Notes under the pieces: generated by a model
What the model was told of the DNA's origin: nothing
The model's input: only the letters and a program-made list of their open reading frames with translations
The model's database searches: none
Shown here: positions 1 to 7,664 of the stretch, in pieces
How the letters are laid out: the number at the start of each line of letters is the position of its first letter
Numbering within the stretch: position 1 is the stretch's first letter
DNA from: JAALLB01 sp017643495
Lineage (GTDB): Bacteria; Pseudomonadota; Alphaproteobacteria; Rhizobiales; Rhizobiaceae
Direction: 5' to 3'
Assembly: GCA_965216105.1 (NCBI GenBank)
Contig: OZ244147.1
Location: 2,790,001-2,854,000, forward strand
DNA length: 64,000 nucleotides
Position numbers and translations under genes: made by a program

Positions 1-344
1 CAGATCGCTCCAAAACCGCCACAGGCGCCCACCGCGGCCATTGCGACACCACCCTTGCGATGCCCAAGCCAGGTTTCCGCTGCCTTGAACAGGGAAGTCG
101 ACATGCCGCCCAAAGTCGCGAACTGCCCCATCAAAAGGAACAGCGGCACAATGGAAAGTGAATAATCTGAAAAGGTTGAATAGGTTTCGTTTTTAAGCTT
201 GGCGAGCACAACCAGAGAACCGCCCGTGAGCCACATGGTCCCGCCCAGGCCACAGACCAGCATGGCCAGCCCAATCGGCATGCGCAGAAAAATCAGCAAC
301 AAGAGAACGGGCAGCGACAGAATTCCGACTTCAAGACTGGTCAT
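1..344 (-). CDS. dctM: TRAP transporter large permease, DctM family (partial)
   Basis: This is the first 114 codons of the large membrane subunit of a TRAP transporter, which imports organic acids or similar small solutes using an ion gradient. The visible protein opens with a hydrophobic segment followed by LRMPIGLAM, and later has SIVPLFLLMGQF and a Gly/Ala-rich stretch ending at the window edge. All are typical of DctM. The ATG overlaps the dctQ stop codon by four bases (ATGA), so the two are probably translationally coupled. The 3' part lies outside the window. Substrate cannot be read from the sequence. Confidence 0.9.
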   Translation of the reverse strand, partial: MTSLEVGILSLPVLLLLIFLRMPIGLAMLVCGLGGTMWLTGGSLVVLAKLKNETYSTFSDYSLSIVPLFLLMGQFATLGGMSTSLFKAAETWLGHRKGGVAMAAVGACGGFGAI

Positions 345-916
345 TGCTGCACATCTCCGGAAACAGTGTATTCATCGCTGCCGGAAACATCGCGGATATG
401 CAAATACACTGAATAAACCGCCACCATGCATGCAATCACCGCAGCAAAGGCACAAGCCGCATATCCCCACCAAACGGGAAACTGCAACATGAAAGTGGTT
501 TCGCCATAGCGCATCTTGTCTGTTGTCCCAACATAGAGACGCCAGGCAATTACTATCAGTACAAAAGCAAAAACGGTTTCCCAGAGCAGTGCCAACAGCC
601 GGTTGATACCTTGCGGGAACAATCCGGTTACCAGTTCTACTGTGGCATGCCCGCGGTTCAGCTGACACAATGGAAGAAACGCCATGATGGAGAAAGCAAC
701 CCCAGCTTCCACCAATTCGAAATCACCCAGGATTGGGCCAAAACCGGTTAGCAAAGGGGCAAGGAATGGCGTGAATGCCGAAACAAAGTCTGAGTGGCCA
801 AGCGTATTCAGTGTTCGACCGATTACCGATACGCAAGTAATCCCTATCAAGGCAAGAAGAACCCCTCCTCCCAGATAGGCCATGAAATTTGCCAGTTTCC
901 GAACCAGCCTGTCCAT
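341..916 (-). CDS. dctQ: TRAP transporter small permease, DctQ family
   Basis: This is a 191-residue membrane protein with about four hydrophobic segments, matching the small integral subunit of TRAP transporters. It bridges the periplasmic binding protein and DctM. The central segment with FLPLCQLNRGHATVELV is characteristic of the family. An upstream in-frame TTG at 931 exists, but the ATG at 916 sits just after a G-rich Shine-Dalgarno-like stretch and is preferred. It lies between dctP and dctM in the usual P-Q-M order. A hairpin with a T-run separates it from dctP. Confidence 0.88.
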   Translation of the reverse strand: MDRLVRKLANFMAYLGGGVLLALIGITCVSVIGRTLNTLGHSDFVSAFTPFLAPLLTGFGPILGDFELVEAGVAFSIMAFLPLCQLNRGHATVELVTGLFPQGINRLLALLWETVFAFVLIVIAWRLYVGTTDKMRYGETTFMLQFPVWWGYAACAFAAVIACMVAVYSVYLHIRDVSGSDEYTVSGDVQQ

Positions 917-971
917 CAACCTGCCCCCCAAAGATCATCAGGAATGACAATTGCAGCGTTTGCCACCCTTC

Positions 972-1004
972 TAAAAAGACACCCGGACAATCATGCCCGG
1001 GTGT
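972..1004 (-). terminator. Hairpin with T-run between dctP and dctQ (attenuator-like terminator)
   Basis: On the minus strand ACACCCGG pairs with CCGGGTGT across a 10-base loop and is followed by CTTTTTAG. It lies immediately after the dctP stop and before dctQ. Such hairpins commonly let the binding-protein gene be expressed above the membrane subunits, by partial termination or by protecting the dctP 3' end. That role is inferred. Confidence 0.75.
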
Positions 1005-1025
1005 ATCATCTGCAGCACTACAGCT

Positions 1026-2063
1026 TTACTTGCTGTATTTTGCGATCAACTCTTGTGCTTCCTTGATCAGCGCCTCGCCATCGATGTCTTTCGACTTCAT
1101 GTCGGCAATCCACTCATCGTAGACTGGCTGGGAAGCTTCTCGCCATTTTTCAACTTCTTCATCAGAAAGCGTGATGATGTTGTTGCCAGCATTGACTGCC
1201 ATTTCGCGAGACGGCCCGTCTGAACCGGCCTGGGTTTCGCCAGCGAATACGGAAAACTCTTCGCCTGAATTTTCATCAATGACTTTTTTGAGATCGTCAG
1301 GAAGGCTTTCGTATTTTGCCTTGTTCATCGCAAGAACGAACGTAACAGTGTAAAGCGCCTTGTTTGAAAATTCGGTGTGGTTCTTGACCAGTTCCGGCAC
1401 CTTGAGTGCGGCAGTTACTTCCCACGGAATAGTGGTTGCATCAATCACACCCTTTGAAAGAGCCTCAGGAACGGCAGGAACCGGCATACCAACCGATGTC
1501 GCACCGAATTTTTCAAACAGGTTCGTGACCATGCGTGAAGCACCACGCACCTTTACGCCATTGAGATCGGCAACTTCACGGATAGGCTCTTTTGAATGAA
1601 TGATACCAGGACCGTGCACCCAAGTGCCAAGGATGTGCACATCCTTGAAGTCGGCATCTTTCATGTGCTTTTCAAACATCTGCCAATATGCGCGCGAAAC
1701 TGCACCGGCATCAGTCATCATGAACGGCAGTTCAAACACCTCGGTACGCGGGAAGCGGCCAGGTGTGTAGCCAACCACGGTCCAGACAACATCTGCAACA
1801 CCGTCAATGGCCTGGTCCATCAATTCAGGCGGCTTGCCACCGAGTTGCATCGACGGATAACGATCAACCTTGATGCGTCCGTCGGAAGCCTTTTCAACAT
1901 TATCGGCCCATACATCCAACACCAGCTTTGGAACGTTTGCCTGCGGCGGCAAGAACTGGTGCAACTTCAGCGTTACTTCCTGAGCAAATGTTGCTGCGCT
2001 CATCGCAGAGAACATCAGTGCGGCAGCGCTTGCGCCCACCAGGGACTTAACAAACTTGTTCAC
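1026..2063 (-). CDS. dctP: TRAP transporter substrate-binding protein, DctP family
   Basis: This is the periplasmic solute receptor of the TRAP system (345 residues). An N-terminal signal peptide (MNKFVKSLVGASAAAL region, cleavage near AATFAQE) is followed by the DctP fold. The PSMQLGGKPPELMDQ motif near residue 70 and the segment GVKVRGASRMVTNLFEKFG match the family; the latter contains the Arg that usually binds a substrate carboxylate. The GTG start at 2063 is chosen because a perfect AGGAGGAG lies 4-5 bases upstream. The same frame stays open further upstream but lacks a ribosome site there. The ligand is unknown; the conserved Arg suggests a carboxylate. Confidence 0.92.
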   Translation of the reverse strand: MNKFVKSLVGASAAALMFSAMSAATFAQEVTLKLHQFLPPQANVPKLVLDVWADNVEKASDGRIKVDRYPSMQLGGKPPELMDQAIDGVADVVWTVVGYTPGRFPRTEVFELPFMMTDAGAVSRAYWQMFEKHMKDADFKDVHILGTWVHGPGIIHSKEPIREVADLNGVKVRGASRMVTNLFEKFGATSVGMPVPAVPEALSKGVIDATTIPWEVTAALKVPELVKNHTEFSNKALYTVTFVLAMNKAKYESLPDDLKKVIDENSGEEFSVFAGETQAGSDGPSREMAVNAGNNIITLSDEEVEKWREASQPVYDEWIADMKSKDIDGEALIKEAQELIAKYSK

Positions 2064-2124
2064 GAAAACTCCTCCTGTTTTTATGATTTTCGGAAGCCGC
2101 CTCCCAGCAGCAACACCCCCGATA

Positions 2125-2140
2125 ATGCAATATATTGCAT
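2125..2140. promoter_or_regulatory. 16-bp perfect palindrome upstream of dctP (putative operator)
   Basis: ATGCAATATATTGCAT is a perfect inverted repeat about 60 bases upstream of the dctP start, in the divergent region between dctP and the P450 gene. A further half site, ATGCAA, lies at 2154-2159. This form fits a dimeric repressor of GntR or similar type. No regulator gene is adjacent in the window. Confidence 0.5.
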
Positions 2141-2265
2141 GTGTTGTTTTATAATGCAACATGGCAGTTGCGACTGTATCAAGGGTTTGTTCCAATGATA
2201 TTGCGACTTCGCGAAAACGTTAGCATAGGCTATTGTGACCGCCAAGCGACATGCAGGGAATGCAA

Positions 2266-3477
2266 ATGAATTTTCACGATATAAAGTCGTTCGACATCAA
2301 TTCGATTGACGGAAACTTTATCGACAACCCCTATCCGGTTCTTGAAAACCTGCAAAGTCAGCAACCGCTACACTACAACCCGGACGGTTCGGTTTTCCTG
2401 ACCCGGTATGCCGATATACGATCGGTCTATCAGGACCGGAGCATGATTTCCGACAAGACGGAAACCATGCAGGAGAAGTTCGGTGATTCTCCTCTTCGTG
2501 AGCACCATACCACCAGTCTGGTTTTCAATGACCCGCCTTATCACACAATCGTGCGGAAACTGTTGGCTGGCGCTTTCACACCTCGCAAACTTGCAGAAAT
2601 GACACCGCTGGTGGAATCAATTGTCGACCGGATTCTCGATGATATTGATCACAATGGTCCGGTTGAATTTGTATCCGATTTCGCGATGAGGCTGCCGACC
2701 GAAATCATTTCCCTGATGCTCGGCATACCTGAGCAGCACCGGCACCTTCTACGCGGGTATTCACTATCCATTCTCGGGGCACTTGATCCGGTTGTGCCAC
2801 AGGAAAGACTGGATGCCGGCAACCGGGCGGTGGAAGAGTTTGGTGTGCTGCTAGATGAACTGGTTGAGCACAGGCGGAAAAACCCCGAGGCAGCCGGCCC
2901 CGGAGAAGTGCTGGACGCACTGATTTTCGGCGAAGTCAACGGACGCAGCCTCAACCCGAGAGAACTTATCCAGAACTGCATATTCCTTCTGAATGCGGGA
3001 CATGAAACCACAACCAGCCTGATGTCGAATGCATTGGGAATCCTGCTGGATTGTCCTGACCAATACAGGCTTCTTGCTCAAAATCCGGAAATAGTTGATA
3101 CCGCCGTGGAAGAAATCCTGCGCGTTGAAAGTCCGCTCCAGATTGGCAACAGGCTTGCGACCGAAGACGTGAAACTATCTTGCGGAACCATCACTGCCGG
3201 AACCTATGTTCACACCTCTATTGCGGCCGCAAACCGGGACCCCGACCAATTCCGCACGCCCCATGCGGTGGACTTTACGCGTACGCCCAACAAGCATCTT
3301 GCATTTATTACGGGCATTCATGTGTGTCTTGGGGCAACCCTTGCACGGATCGAAGGGCGCATTGCATTGCAGAAACTGGTCACCAGATTTCCCAACATCC
3401 AAATTGACGGCAAGGCCGAACGCCTGCCTCTGGCACGCTTCCGCGGCTTCCACAAACTTCCGGTTTGGATCCACTGA
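2266..3477 (+). CDS. Cytochrome P450
   Basis: This is a soluble bacterial P450 monooxygenase of 403 residues from the preferred start. The I-helix oxygen-activation motif is AGHETTTS, the K-helix ExxR is seen in EEILRVESP, and the haem-binding loop is FITGIHVCLG with the axial Cys. No membrane anchor is present. Two earlier in-frame ATGs exist (2251 and 2260). The ATG at 2266 is favoured because AGGGA ends six bases before it. No ferredoxin or ferredoxin reductase gene is nearby, so electrons must come from partners encoded elsewhere. It is divergent from the TRAP operon, so a shared substrate is possible but unproven. Confidence 0.93.
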   Translation: MNFHDIKSFDINSIDGNFIDNPYPVLENLQSQQPLHYNPDGSVFLTRYADIRSVYQDRSMISDKTETMQEKFGDSPLREHHTTSLVFNDPPYHTIVRKLLAGAFTPRKLAEMTPLVESIVDRILDDIDHNGPVEFVSDFAMRLPTEIISLMLGIPEQHRHLLRGYSLSILGALDPVVPQERLDAGNRAVEEFGVLLDELVEHRRKNPEAAGPGEVLDALIFGEVNGRSLNPRELIQNCIFLLNAGHETTTSLMSNALGILLDCPDQYRLLAQNPEIVDTAVEEILRVESPLQIGNRLATEDVKLSCGTITAGTYVHTSIAAANRDPDQFRTPHAVDFTRTPNKHLAFITGIHVCLGATLARIEGRIALQKLVTRFPNIQIDGKAERLPLARFRGFHKLPVWIH

Positions 3478-3536
3478 GTGGTGACAACGAAGCCGTATTG
3501 ATTGCCCTTTATCGTTGGCGCGAGAAAGCCCGCTTG

Positions 3537-4433
3537 TCAGCTATGGGCCAGCCAGTCTTCAATCACACTGACCTGTTCATCATTGCGCAAGGTCGGTGTA
3601 TGACCGCATCCGTCAAATTCGACGATGGTTGTTTCAGGGCCGCAAGTCATCATTCTTGATGCCACTTCTTCGGACAGAAAGGTGGATTCCTTGCCACGCA
3701 GCACCAATACAGGGCAGGAAATCCGCTCCCATGTGTCCCACATGTCCACGTTGAAATACGATATGGAATCCCGGAATGCATCGCCGACACGACTGTCCAC
3801 TTTCATCTTCCATGTGCCATGCTCTGTTCGCTTGCTGGAGTATTTTGCCATGTGCGCCCAGTCGTCATCCGTCATCGGACCGAACTCGGGATAGATTTTG
3901 CGCAGATAATCCTCGACATCCTTTTGCGAAGCAAACTCCTCGGACTTTCCTATATAGGCGGCAATCGACATCAGGGCATCCCGTGAGACCTCGGGGCCGA
4001 TATCATTGATCACCAGACGGCGTATGGGAGATTGCGGCACAGAAGCCAGAACCATGCCGATGATCCCTCCCATGGAGGTACCTATCCAGTTCACTTCGGT
4101 TACCCCCAGCCGGGAAAGCAGTGCATTCATGTCTGCGTTATACTGGAAGTAATTGTAACTCTCGTCATCCAGCAAATGATCACTGTCACCGCGACCGACG
4201 ACATCTGGACAGACAACCCGGTATTGGTTGCACAGTTTGCTGGCAAAGAAATCGAAGTCCCGCGCATTTCGGGTCAACCCGTGAACGCAAACCAGCGTCT
4301 CCTGGGTACTGAACTTCTCGACATCACCCCATTCGAGATAGTTGATGCGGTGGAATCCGTGAAAGCCCAGGCCAAGGTGATAATGTTTTGAGTAGGCTTT
4401 GACTGGTTTTTTCAGTCTGTAAGGCATTTCCAT
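3537..4433 (-). CDS. Alpha/beta hydrolase
   Basis: This 298-residue protein has the alpha/beta-hydrolase fold: oxyanion region VCVHGLTRNARDFD, nucleophile elbow GTSMGG, and the C-terminal catalytic His in FDGCGHTPTL. In close relatives I would expect an Asp in a GxxSD pattern after strand 7. Here the segment reads LVLRGKESTFL, with Thr at that place, so the acid may be supplied elsewhere or activity altered. It lies 30 bases downstream of phaR on the same strand, suggesting co-transcription and a possible role on PHA oligomers or hydroxyacyl esters. That role is inference; the family is functionally broad. Confidence 0.85.
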   Translation of the reverse strand: MEMPYRLKKPVKAYSKHYHLGLGFHGFHRINYLEWGDVEKFSTQETLVCVHGLTRNARDFDFFASKLCNQYRVVCPDVVGRGDSDHLLDDESYNYFQYNADMNALLSRLGVTEVNWIGTSMGGIIGMVLASVPQSPIRRLVINDIGPEVSRDALMSIAAYIGKSEEFASQKDVEDYLRKIYPEFGPMTDDDWAHMAKYSSKRTEHGTWKMKVDSRVGDAFRDSISYFNVDMWDTWERISCPVLVLRGKESTFLSEEVASRMMTCGPETTIVEFDGCGHTPTLRNDEQVSVIEDWLAHS

Positions 4434-4463
4434 TTTCCGTACTGGTGACTTCCCGGCGTGTTG

Positions 4464-5081
4464 TTAATCTTTCAAGGACTTGAGACGAGCCTGCAGGCTC
4501 TCAATCTTCTCCTGGATTTCATCAAGCTCCTCCTCTCGGGACATGTTCTTTTTCATCTCAGCACCTGCTTCCGGTCCTGTATCAGGATTGCCGGGCATGG
4601 CCGAAGTAAATATTTCCCAGGATCTTCTGAACATTTCGGCGTTTTGGCGAGCCATGCTTTGCGAGAATTCCATCATCGCCCTGGTATTGCGGCCAATGTT
4701 GTCTTCGACCGCTTCAGACATTTTTTCGCGCTCATTGCTGAACAGTTTCATCGACTCCTTGAGATAATCAGGAATGAGACGCCCATAAGTGTCGTCATAC
4801 ATGCCAATCAGCTGTTTCTGCACTTCCAGCGGAAAGTGGTAGTTGGACGGCTTGGTCTCCCGTTCGAAAATGATCTGGTTGAGAATGCTGCGGGTAATGT
4901 CATCCCCGGTCTTGGCATCCTGAATGACAAACTCTTCTCCGTCCTTTACCAGTTTCACAATGTCATCAAGCACGATGTATGAACTGGTAGATGTATTATA
5001 GAGTCTGCGGTTCGGATATTTCTTGATCAGAAGCGGCGGCGACGACCCGTCTCCCTTTTGTGTTTCCTGCTTCTTTGTCAA
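4464..5081 (-). CDS. phaR: Polyhydroxyalkanoate synthesis repressor PhaR
   Basis: This 205-residue regulator represses phasin and PHA genes and is released when it binds nascent PHA granules (known for the family). The N-terminal DNA-binding PHB_acc_N domain is clear: LIKKYPNRRLYNTSTSSYI near residues 18-36, then the DAKTGDDITRSIL region. PHB accumulation-regulator segments (EVQKQLIGMYDD and a following amphipathic region) come next, and the C-terminus is a coiled coil rich in Glu and Lys (SREEELDEIQEKIESLQARLK region). Translation appears to begin at a TTG preceded by GAGGTGA. Inverted TGC/GCA repeats lie upstream, consistent with autoregulation. Confidence 0.95.
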   Translation of the reverse strand: MTKKQETQKGDGSSPPLLIKKYPNRRLYNTSTSSYIVLDDIVKLVKDGEEFVIQDAKTGDDITRSILNQIIFERETKPSNYHFPLEVQKQLIGMYDDTYGRLIPDYLKESMKLFSNEREKMSEAVEDNIGRNTRAMMEFSQSMARQNAEMFRRSWEIFTSAMPGNPDTGPEAGAEMKKNMSREEELDEIQEKIESLQARLKSLKD

Positions 5082-5098
5082 CGCTCACCTCACAACCA

Positions 5099-5113
5099 TG
5101 TTGCATTGCAACA
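5099..5113. promoter_or_regulatory. Putative PhaR operator upstream of phaR
   Basis: TGTTGC-ATT-GCAACA is a perfect inverted repeat with 6-base arms, centred about 25 bases upstream of the phaR start. PhaR proteins are known to bind TGC-rich dyads, and nearly the same element (TTGTGC-ATT-GCAACA) occurs before the phasin gene. A second dyad, TTGTGC-GCAACA without spacer, lies at 5163-5174. Autoregulation by PhaR is the likely meaning. Confidence 0.6.
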
Positions 5114-5162
5114 AATGAAAAACCTAGCGCGAATGACACTACTTGAAAAGCCTTGGCTGCAA

Positions 5163-5174
5163 TTGTGCGCAACA
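5163..5174. promoter_or_regulatory. Second TGC/GCA dyad upstream of phaR
   Basis: TTGTGCGCAACA is an inverted repeat of TTGTGC and GCAACA without spacer, about 85 bases upstream of phaR and overlapping the end of the phasin terminator T-run. It shares half sites with the other three dyads in this region and may be an upstream PhaR contact. Confidence 0.4.
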
Positions 5175-5208
5175 AAAAACCGCCAACCCCGGTACAAGGG
5201 GTTGGCGG
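5171..5208 (-). terminator. Intrinsic terminator of the phasin gene
   Basis: On the minus strand CCGCCAACCCC pairs perfectly with GGGGTTGGCGG (11 bp) across a 7-base loop and is followed by TTTTTTGTT. It lies about 75 bases past the phasin stop. It separates the abundant phasin transcript from phaR, which is transcribed in the same direction. Confidence 0.9.
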
Positions 5209-5284
5209 CTACACTTGTTGCTACAAAGCCATTTTTGGGAGGAGTATGAAAAATGACCCTGCGGCAACCTTCGCTTGAGCAGGA

Positions 5285-5668
5285 TTACATGCTCAGCGGA
5301 AAGCTTTTCGAATAGGCAAGCCGTCCGGCTTCACCGGTTTCTTTCATGACCTTGCTGGAAAGCTCGGTAATGCCTTTGGTTTGATCATTAAAACGCTCGG
5401 CAGCAGCAGAAACGTTTGCAGAGGCAACCTTGTAGAACTCAGCAACGTCACTGGTCTTGTTCAAAGCCTTCACGCCATCGAAAGAGGCAGCGACATTTGA
5501 AATGAAGTTTTCGTACATTTTGGTTGCGATCGCTTCGCCGCCCTTGAAGCAAGCCGCATTGTATTCGATCATGCTTTCAACAACCTTCTCAGAATTCGTG
5601 ATACCTTTTGAAACGTATTCCTGAGATTTTTCCATGGCTTCAGTGCCATCAATTTTCTTAGTAGTCAT
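5285..5668 (-). CDS. Phasin, PHA granule surface protein
   Basis: This is a small (127-residue) Ala/Lys/Glu-rich helical protein without signal peptide or membrane segment. It has the phasin family profile: the EYNAACFKGGEAIATKMYENF region and FYKVASANVSAAAERFNDQ. Phasins coat PHA granules, control granule size and promote synthesis. The ATG at 5668 follows AAAGGA at suitable distance. The same frame stays open upstream to 5827, but that part overlaps the promoter dyads and is not expected to be translated. Regulation by PhaR is suggested by two TGC/GCA dyads upstream. A strong terminator follows. Confidence 0.9.
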   Translation of the reverse strand: MTTKKIDGTEAMEKSQEYVSKGITNSEKVVESMIEYNAACFKGGEAIATKMYENFISNVAASFDGVKALNKTSDVAEFYKVASANVSAAAERFNDQTKGITELSSKVMKETGEAGRLAYSKSFPLSM

Positions 5669-5751
5669 CGTAATAATTCCTTTCTCTGGAATTCCCCGGG
5701 TACGTATCAGTAACCAATCCCGGCTTTCATGCTCCATATATAGCATGATTT

Positions 5752-5788
5752 TTGTGCATTGCAACATTTTTTTGTGCGCCGCACAAAA
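5752..5788. promoter_or_regulatory. Two putative PhaR operators upstream of the phasin gene
   Basis: Two dyads lie in tandem about 85-120 bases upstream of the phasin ATG. TTGTGC-ATT-GCAACA is at 5752-5766, and TTTTGTGC-GCC-GCACAAAA, a perfect dyad with 8-base arms, is at 5770-5788. Their centres are about 20 bases apart, two helical turns. The first matches the site before phaR. Control by PhaR is inferred from family knowledge. Confidence 0.6.
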
Positions 5789-5962
5789 TTTTTTCCCGCA
5801 CCCCGCTCCAGATACGTGAAATATCAATTAAAATGGCGAGTTAGCCGTTTTGATGACTTCGCTCTGGTTGACATATGATCTTTAAGCTTAACAAATATGT
5901 ATGGAGGAACTTTTGATCGGGCTGGCCATTTCACCAGTCTGATACATTATTAGGAGGTTGAT

Positions 5963-7639
5963 TTGCCGAACAAAGATACGCAGCCCGTGCAAGGGAAAAT
6001 GCGCGCAGCGCAACTCTTGGTAAAATGTTTGGAACATGAAGGGGTTGAGTACATATTCGGCATACCGGGGGAAGAGAATATCGGGGTGATGGACGCCCTC
6101 CTTGACAGCAATATCCGCTTCATAGTCACGCGCCATGAGCAGGGTGCTGCTTTTATGGCGGATGTATACGGCAGACTAACCGGACGAGCCGGGGTTTGCA
6201 TGTCCACGCTGGGTCCTGGTGCGACAAACCTTGTTACGGGAGTTGCCGATGGCAACATGGATCGCGCACCGATGGTAGCCATTGCCGGTCAGGGCGCGAC
6301 CACGCGAATGCACAAGGAAAGCCATCAGGTCCTCGACCTGGTCAATCTCTTTGAACCCATCACCAAATACAGCACCCAAATTCGCGAACCGGAAATCGTT
6401 CCCGAAATCGTGCGCAAGGCGTTCAAGTTTTCCCAATCGGAAAAGCCGGGGGCGACCTTTATTGATTTCCCGGAAAATATCGCCGAGATGGAAGTTGAAA
6501 ACCTGGAGCCACTGAAAGTCCAGTCTCCGATGCCGCCACAGGCAGCCAAGGGCAAATGCCGGCAGGTTGCAGAAATGATCTCCAATGCCCAAAACCCGAT
6601 CATCATCGCGGGCAATGGCATTATCAGACACGGCGCCTCGAAGGAATTGGTCGAGTTTGCCGAAGCAATCAATTCGCCTGTTGCAACCACGTTCATGGCC
6701 AAGGGCGTCATTCCTTCATCGCATCCGCTAAGTCTCGGCACGGTCGGCCTTAAGGCACATGACCTTGTGGCTTTCGGCATTGATGCGGCTGATCTGGTGA
6801 TCTGTGTCGGGTATGACCTTGTGGAGTATGACCCCGGCCACTGGAACCCCAATCACGACAAGAAGATCATCCACGTGGACGGGTCCCCTGCCGAGGTCGA
6901 CACGAACTACATTGTGGAAGCGGGCGTAATCGGGGATCTGAAGGATTCCATGGCACGGATTGGTGCCCAGTGCGAACGCGAACCCATTCCGGCAATGAAG
7001 AAACTTCGTTCCAGCATTGTAAAGGAACTCAAGGCGCACGCTGACGACACAGCCTATCCTGTGAAACCCCAACGCATTATCTGCGGGATACGGAAAGTGC
7101 TCGCAGCAGAAGACATCGTGATATCGGATGTGGGCGCGCACAAAATGTGGATGGCACGGATGTATCAGGCTGAACGGCCCAATACATGCATCATCTCCAA
7201 CGGATTTGCCTCTATGGGCATATCATTGCCTGGCGCCATTGCAGCAAAACTGGTTTACCCGGACAGAAATGTCCTGGCCGTTTGCGGAGACGGTGGCTTC
7301 ATGATGAACAACCAGGAAATTGAGACTGCGGTACGGCTGGGGCTCAATATCACCATCCTGATGTTCAATGACAACAAGCTTGGCTTGATCGAATGGCACC
7401 AGCTGCGTCATTACGGACGCAAAAGCAATATTGACGTCGGCAATCCGGACTTCGTCAAGTTCGCCGAAGCTTTTGGCGCCAAGGGCTACAAGGTCGAGAA
7501 AACAGAAGACCTGGAATCGATTCTTGAAACTGCCCTCGGGGACGGTGGGGTTTCACTCATCGATTGTCCTGTCGATTATTCCGAAAACATGAAACTTACC
7601 GAACGGCTGAAAAGCATGAAGTCGTTCGAGGATTGCTAG
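5963..7639 (+). CDS. ThDP-dependent enzyme, catabolic acetolactate synthase (AlsS)-like
   Basis: This 558-residue enzyme belongs to the acetolactate synthase/pyruvate oxidase family. The N-terminal Pyr domain carries the catalytic Glu in RHEQGAAFMADVYGRL (residue 59). A central nucleotide-fold domain follows. The C-terminal PP domain has the ThDP/Mg motif GDGGFMMNN running to LMFNDNKLG. The C-terminal VDYSENMKL and GNPDFVKFAEAFGA resemble Bacillus AlsS more than the FAD-dependent biosynthetic enzyme. The TTG start is supported by AGGAGG five bases upstream. It heads the PHA synthase operon. No alsD neighbour is seen, so acetoin formation is not obvious; a decarboxylating or carboligating role in monomer supply is possible. 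Confidence 0.88.
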   Translation: MPNKDTQPVQGKMRAAQLLVKCLEHEGVEYIFGIPGEENIGVMDALLDSNIRFIVTRHEQGAAFMADVYGRLTGRAGVCMSTLGPGATNLVTGVADGNMDRAPMVAIAGQGATTRMHKESHQVLDLVNLFEPITKYSTQIREPEIVPEIVRKAFKFSQSEKPGATFIDFPENIAEMEVENLEPLKVQSPMPPQAAKGKCRQVAEMISNAQNPIIIAGNGIIRHGASKELVEFAEAINSPVATTFMAKGVIPSSHPLSLGTVGLKAHDLVAFGIDAADLVICVGYDLVEYDPGHWNPNHDKKIIHVDGSPAEVDTNYIVEAGVIGDLKDSMARIGAQCEREPIPAMKKLRSSIVKELKAHADDTAYPVKPQRIICGIRKVLAAEDIVISDVGAHKMWMARMYQAERPNTCIISNGFASMGISLPGAIAAKLVYPDRNVLAVCGDGGFMMNNQEIETAVRLGLNITILMFNDNKLGLIEWHQLRHYGRKSNIDVGNPDFVKFAEAFGAKGYKVEKTEDLESILETALGDGGVSLIDCPVDYSENMKLTERLKSMKSFEDC

Positions 7640-7664
7640 ACCGCGAACAAGGGAAAGATTTTCC

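Noticed and set aside
1596..2198. Open plus-strand frame of 200 codons opposite dctP
   Set aside because: It is antisense to the clear DctP coding region, has no ribosome site and its sequence shows no domain; the dctP codon pattern explains it.
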